Assembly (NCBI RefSeq): GCF_009687885.1
Contig: NZ_BLAF01000013.1
Coordinates: 92,773 to 156,772, forward strand
From: Acrocarpospora pleiomorpha
GTDB taxonomy: Bacteria; Actinomycetota; Actinomycetes; Streptosporangiales; Streptosporangiaceae
DNA: 64,000 nt
Direction: 5' to 3'
Below the pieces are notes generated by a model that ran no database searches, was not told where the DNA came from, and worked only from the letters and a program-made list of their open reading frames with translations. The translations under genes were made by a program, and so were the position numbers. Within the stretch, counting starts at the first letter, position 1; each line of letters begins with the position of its first letter. Of the stretch, positions 62,683-64,000 are shown piece after piece.

Positions 62683-64000
62683 TCAGACCGCGTCCAGATA
62701 GGCGCGGACCATGCCCGCGATGGCTTCCTGGCCCTGCTTGGTGGGATGGCCTCGTTGCTGGCCTCCGCTCAGGCCGATTCGGAAGATCCATGAGTCGCGA
62801 GAGCAGGCCTCGTGGCCGTCGAGAGCTTCCAGCACGGACACGAATTCGACGCCGGCCTCCTGCGCGGCGCTTCGCAGCGTGTCATCGAGTTTCTTCGCCA
62901 GTTCGTTCAGTTCACGGCGTTCGGCATTGCTGAGCCAGAGGCAACGTTCCTCGCTCTTCTTGTCCGGGAACATCCGCGGGTATCCGACGATGACGATGCG
63001 AGCATCACCCGCCGCTGCCTTGAGGTCCTGGTACCCCTTGATCGCCGTCTTTTTGAGCTTGGGCAGTCGTTTCGCGGCTTGGCCCAACGTCGAATCGCCG
63101 AAAAGCGGCTTGTAGGTGCAGTTGTCGATGTAGCAGGCGGTCAAGACAGGGCTGAATCCCAGGTCGTTTCCTCCCATGGTCATGGTGATGACGCCTGCGG
63201 GCTCCGCCATCTGCTTGAGCTGGTCAAGCTGGGCGGGCTCGTTCTTGAATTTCTTCTTCAGCGCCTCGAACTTCGCCCCCGAGCAGGCGACGTGCGCGCC
63301 CATGACGAGGTCGGACCGCTGCTCGTCCACCAGCCGAGGCCAGGCCGTGTCGCTACGGTGGCACCCACCGGACGCCTTGTCGTACGGACCGCTGCCCTCA
63401 CCGGAGGAGTAGGAGTCGCCCAAAGCGGCGAGCGTCTGCTGCTGCTCGAAATCCACATTGTCGATGGCGAAACCGGCGTCCTCTTGACTCACTGAGGCGA
63501 CCTTGAAGGACGCGATTCCCTCATGCGCGACGGTGATGGGGACAATGCCGACGCTGTCAGCTGAGGTGGTGTTGATGACGGCGCCCTTGGCGTTGAACAC
63601 GGTGATCGCCACGGAGCCGGGATTGTTGATGTATCCGACGTCGAGGCTGAACTTCCGCATCGTGCGCGGCTTACCGTCTGGCGTGACGAATGTTCCGGTG
63701 ATCGCTCCTTGGAACCGCGGCGTGCCGGACAGGACCGGCGTGGTTGGGTTGGAGCCATCGGAGGTGATGAAGGGAGCGTCTCCCCCGAAGATGATTCCCT
63801 TGTCCTGGTATTGCGTGGCTATCGCCGTACCCTCCGGAAATTCGGAGAAGGTGATGACTGGCGATGCCGCAACCGCCTTCGCGCGCACGCTGGGCTCAGT
63901 CGCGGCGTTACCGCCACTTCCTTGATCTGGTTTTGGAGACGCGGCTGCCGGTCCGATCATCGCGAGAACGACGAACACGGCAACTGTGCCGCATTTCGCC
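62683..64000 (-). CDS. Secreted SGNH/GDSL hydrolase with an N-terminal sandwich domain (partial)
   Basis: The frame stays open to the window edge (KCGTVAVFVVLAMIGPAAAS), so the true start lies beyond 64000; a GTG at 63978 would truncate the signal peptide. After export comes a beta-sandwich domain of about 150 residues (ITFSEFPEGTAIATQYQDKG, AVDNVDF-like FAIDNVDFEQQ). The SGNH esterase domain follows, with the Ser block LGDSYSSGEG, the Gly/Asn block TMGGNDLGFSPV and a C-terminal HPTKQGQEAIA His. It resembles secreted lipases of the SCO7513 type; the N-terminal domain is an unusual addition. Confidence 0.88.
   Translation of the reverse strand, partial: AKCGTVAVFVVLAMIGPAAASPKPDQGSGGNAATEPSVRAKAVAASPVITFSEFPEGTAIATQYQDKGIIFGGDAPFITSDGSNPTTPVLSGTPRFQGAITGTFVTPDGKPRTMRKFSLDVGYINNPGSVAITVFNAKGAVINTTSADSVGIVPITVAHEGIASFKVASVSQEDAGFAIDNVDFEQQQTLAALGDSYSSGEGSGPYDKASGGCHRSDTAWPRLVDEQRSDLVMGAHVACSGAKFEALKKKFKNEPAQLDQLKQMAEPAGVITMTMGGNDLGFSPVLTACYIDNCTYKPLFGDSTLGQAAKRLPKLKKTAIKGYQDLKAAAGDARIVIVGYPRMFPDKKSEERCLWLSNAERRELNELAKKLDDTLRSAAQEAGVEFVSVLEALDGHEACSRDSWIFRIGLSGGQQRGHPTKQGQEAIAGMVRAYLDAV

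Overview
The window is a high-GC actinomycete chromosome segment, most like Streptosporangiales (Nonomuraea/Streptosporangium-type). The evidence is GC-biased third codon positions, frequent GTG/TTG starts, rare TTA codons, many Tat and lipoprotein signals, a canonical CebR box, a PknG-type kinase and CBM2-bearing cellulase and xylanase genes. No rRNA, tRNA, CRISPR array, intact transposon or phage gene was seen. Genes at both ends run off the window.

Layout. 1-5965: a carbohydrate-uptake operon (LacI regulator, FAD-dependent oxidoreductase, ABC binding protein, two permeases), divergent from a truncated Tat-secreted protein, with two LacI-type operators between. 6218-8978: three secreted cell-wall enzymes (M15-like, I36-M23, I36-SpoIID); two share a nearly identical 358-bp I36 module. 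9024-15169: a membrane HTH protein with an NBR1-type Ig-like ectodomain, an orphan peptide-type binding protein with a disrupted start, a luciferase-like monooxygenase remnant, a 2OG-Fe(II) oxygenase fused to a large unknown region, and a DUF7711-type protein. 15380-16389: a PIN toxin with an excisionase-type antitoxin.

16680-25080 is a tightly coupled seven-gene minus-strand operon: coiled-coil protein, PknG-like kinase, PP2C phosphatase, vWA protein, FHA protein, GlnX-like four-TM protein and GlnH-like amino-acid-binding lipoprotein. This is the mycobacterial GlnH-GlnX-PknG amino-acid-sensing pathway, extended by a phosphatase, a likely FHA substrate and two proteins of unknown role. Kinase, phosphatase and FHA protein all start with Cys zinc ribbons.

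25209-41832 looks like a sulfated-carbohydrate and sulfur-scavenging region: a Tat sulfatase, its formylglycine-generating enzyme, three ROK regulators whose kinase-site Asp is Asn, a sulfonate/taurine-type ABC transporter, a Gfo/Idh/MocA oxidoreductase, a beta-propeller glycosidase, two DUF202 proteins, a secreted sugar-isomerase-fold protein and a large PQQ-type sugar dehydrogenase. 41898-42251 is a junction of two gene remnants. 42315-51705: a secreted protein with three lamin-tail domains, a Methyltransf_19 enzyme, DUF1684, a flavin reductase divergent from its likely ArsR-type regulator, and a large LuxR ATPase regulator.

51766-64000: a GH10-CBM2 xylanase with GAAAnTTTC boxes upstream, a DHFR-like protein, two MFS exporters (one divergent from a MarR regulator, the other from an ECF sigma factor), an orphan histidine kinase, a GH5-CBM2-X2 cellulase under a CebR box, and a truncated SGNH hydrolase. 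Perfect hairpin terminators separate most transcription units.
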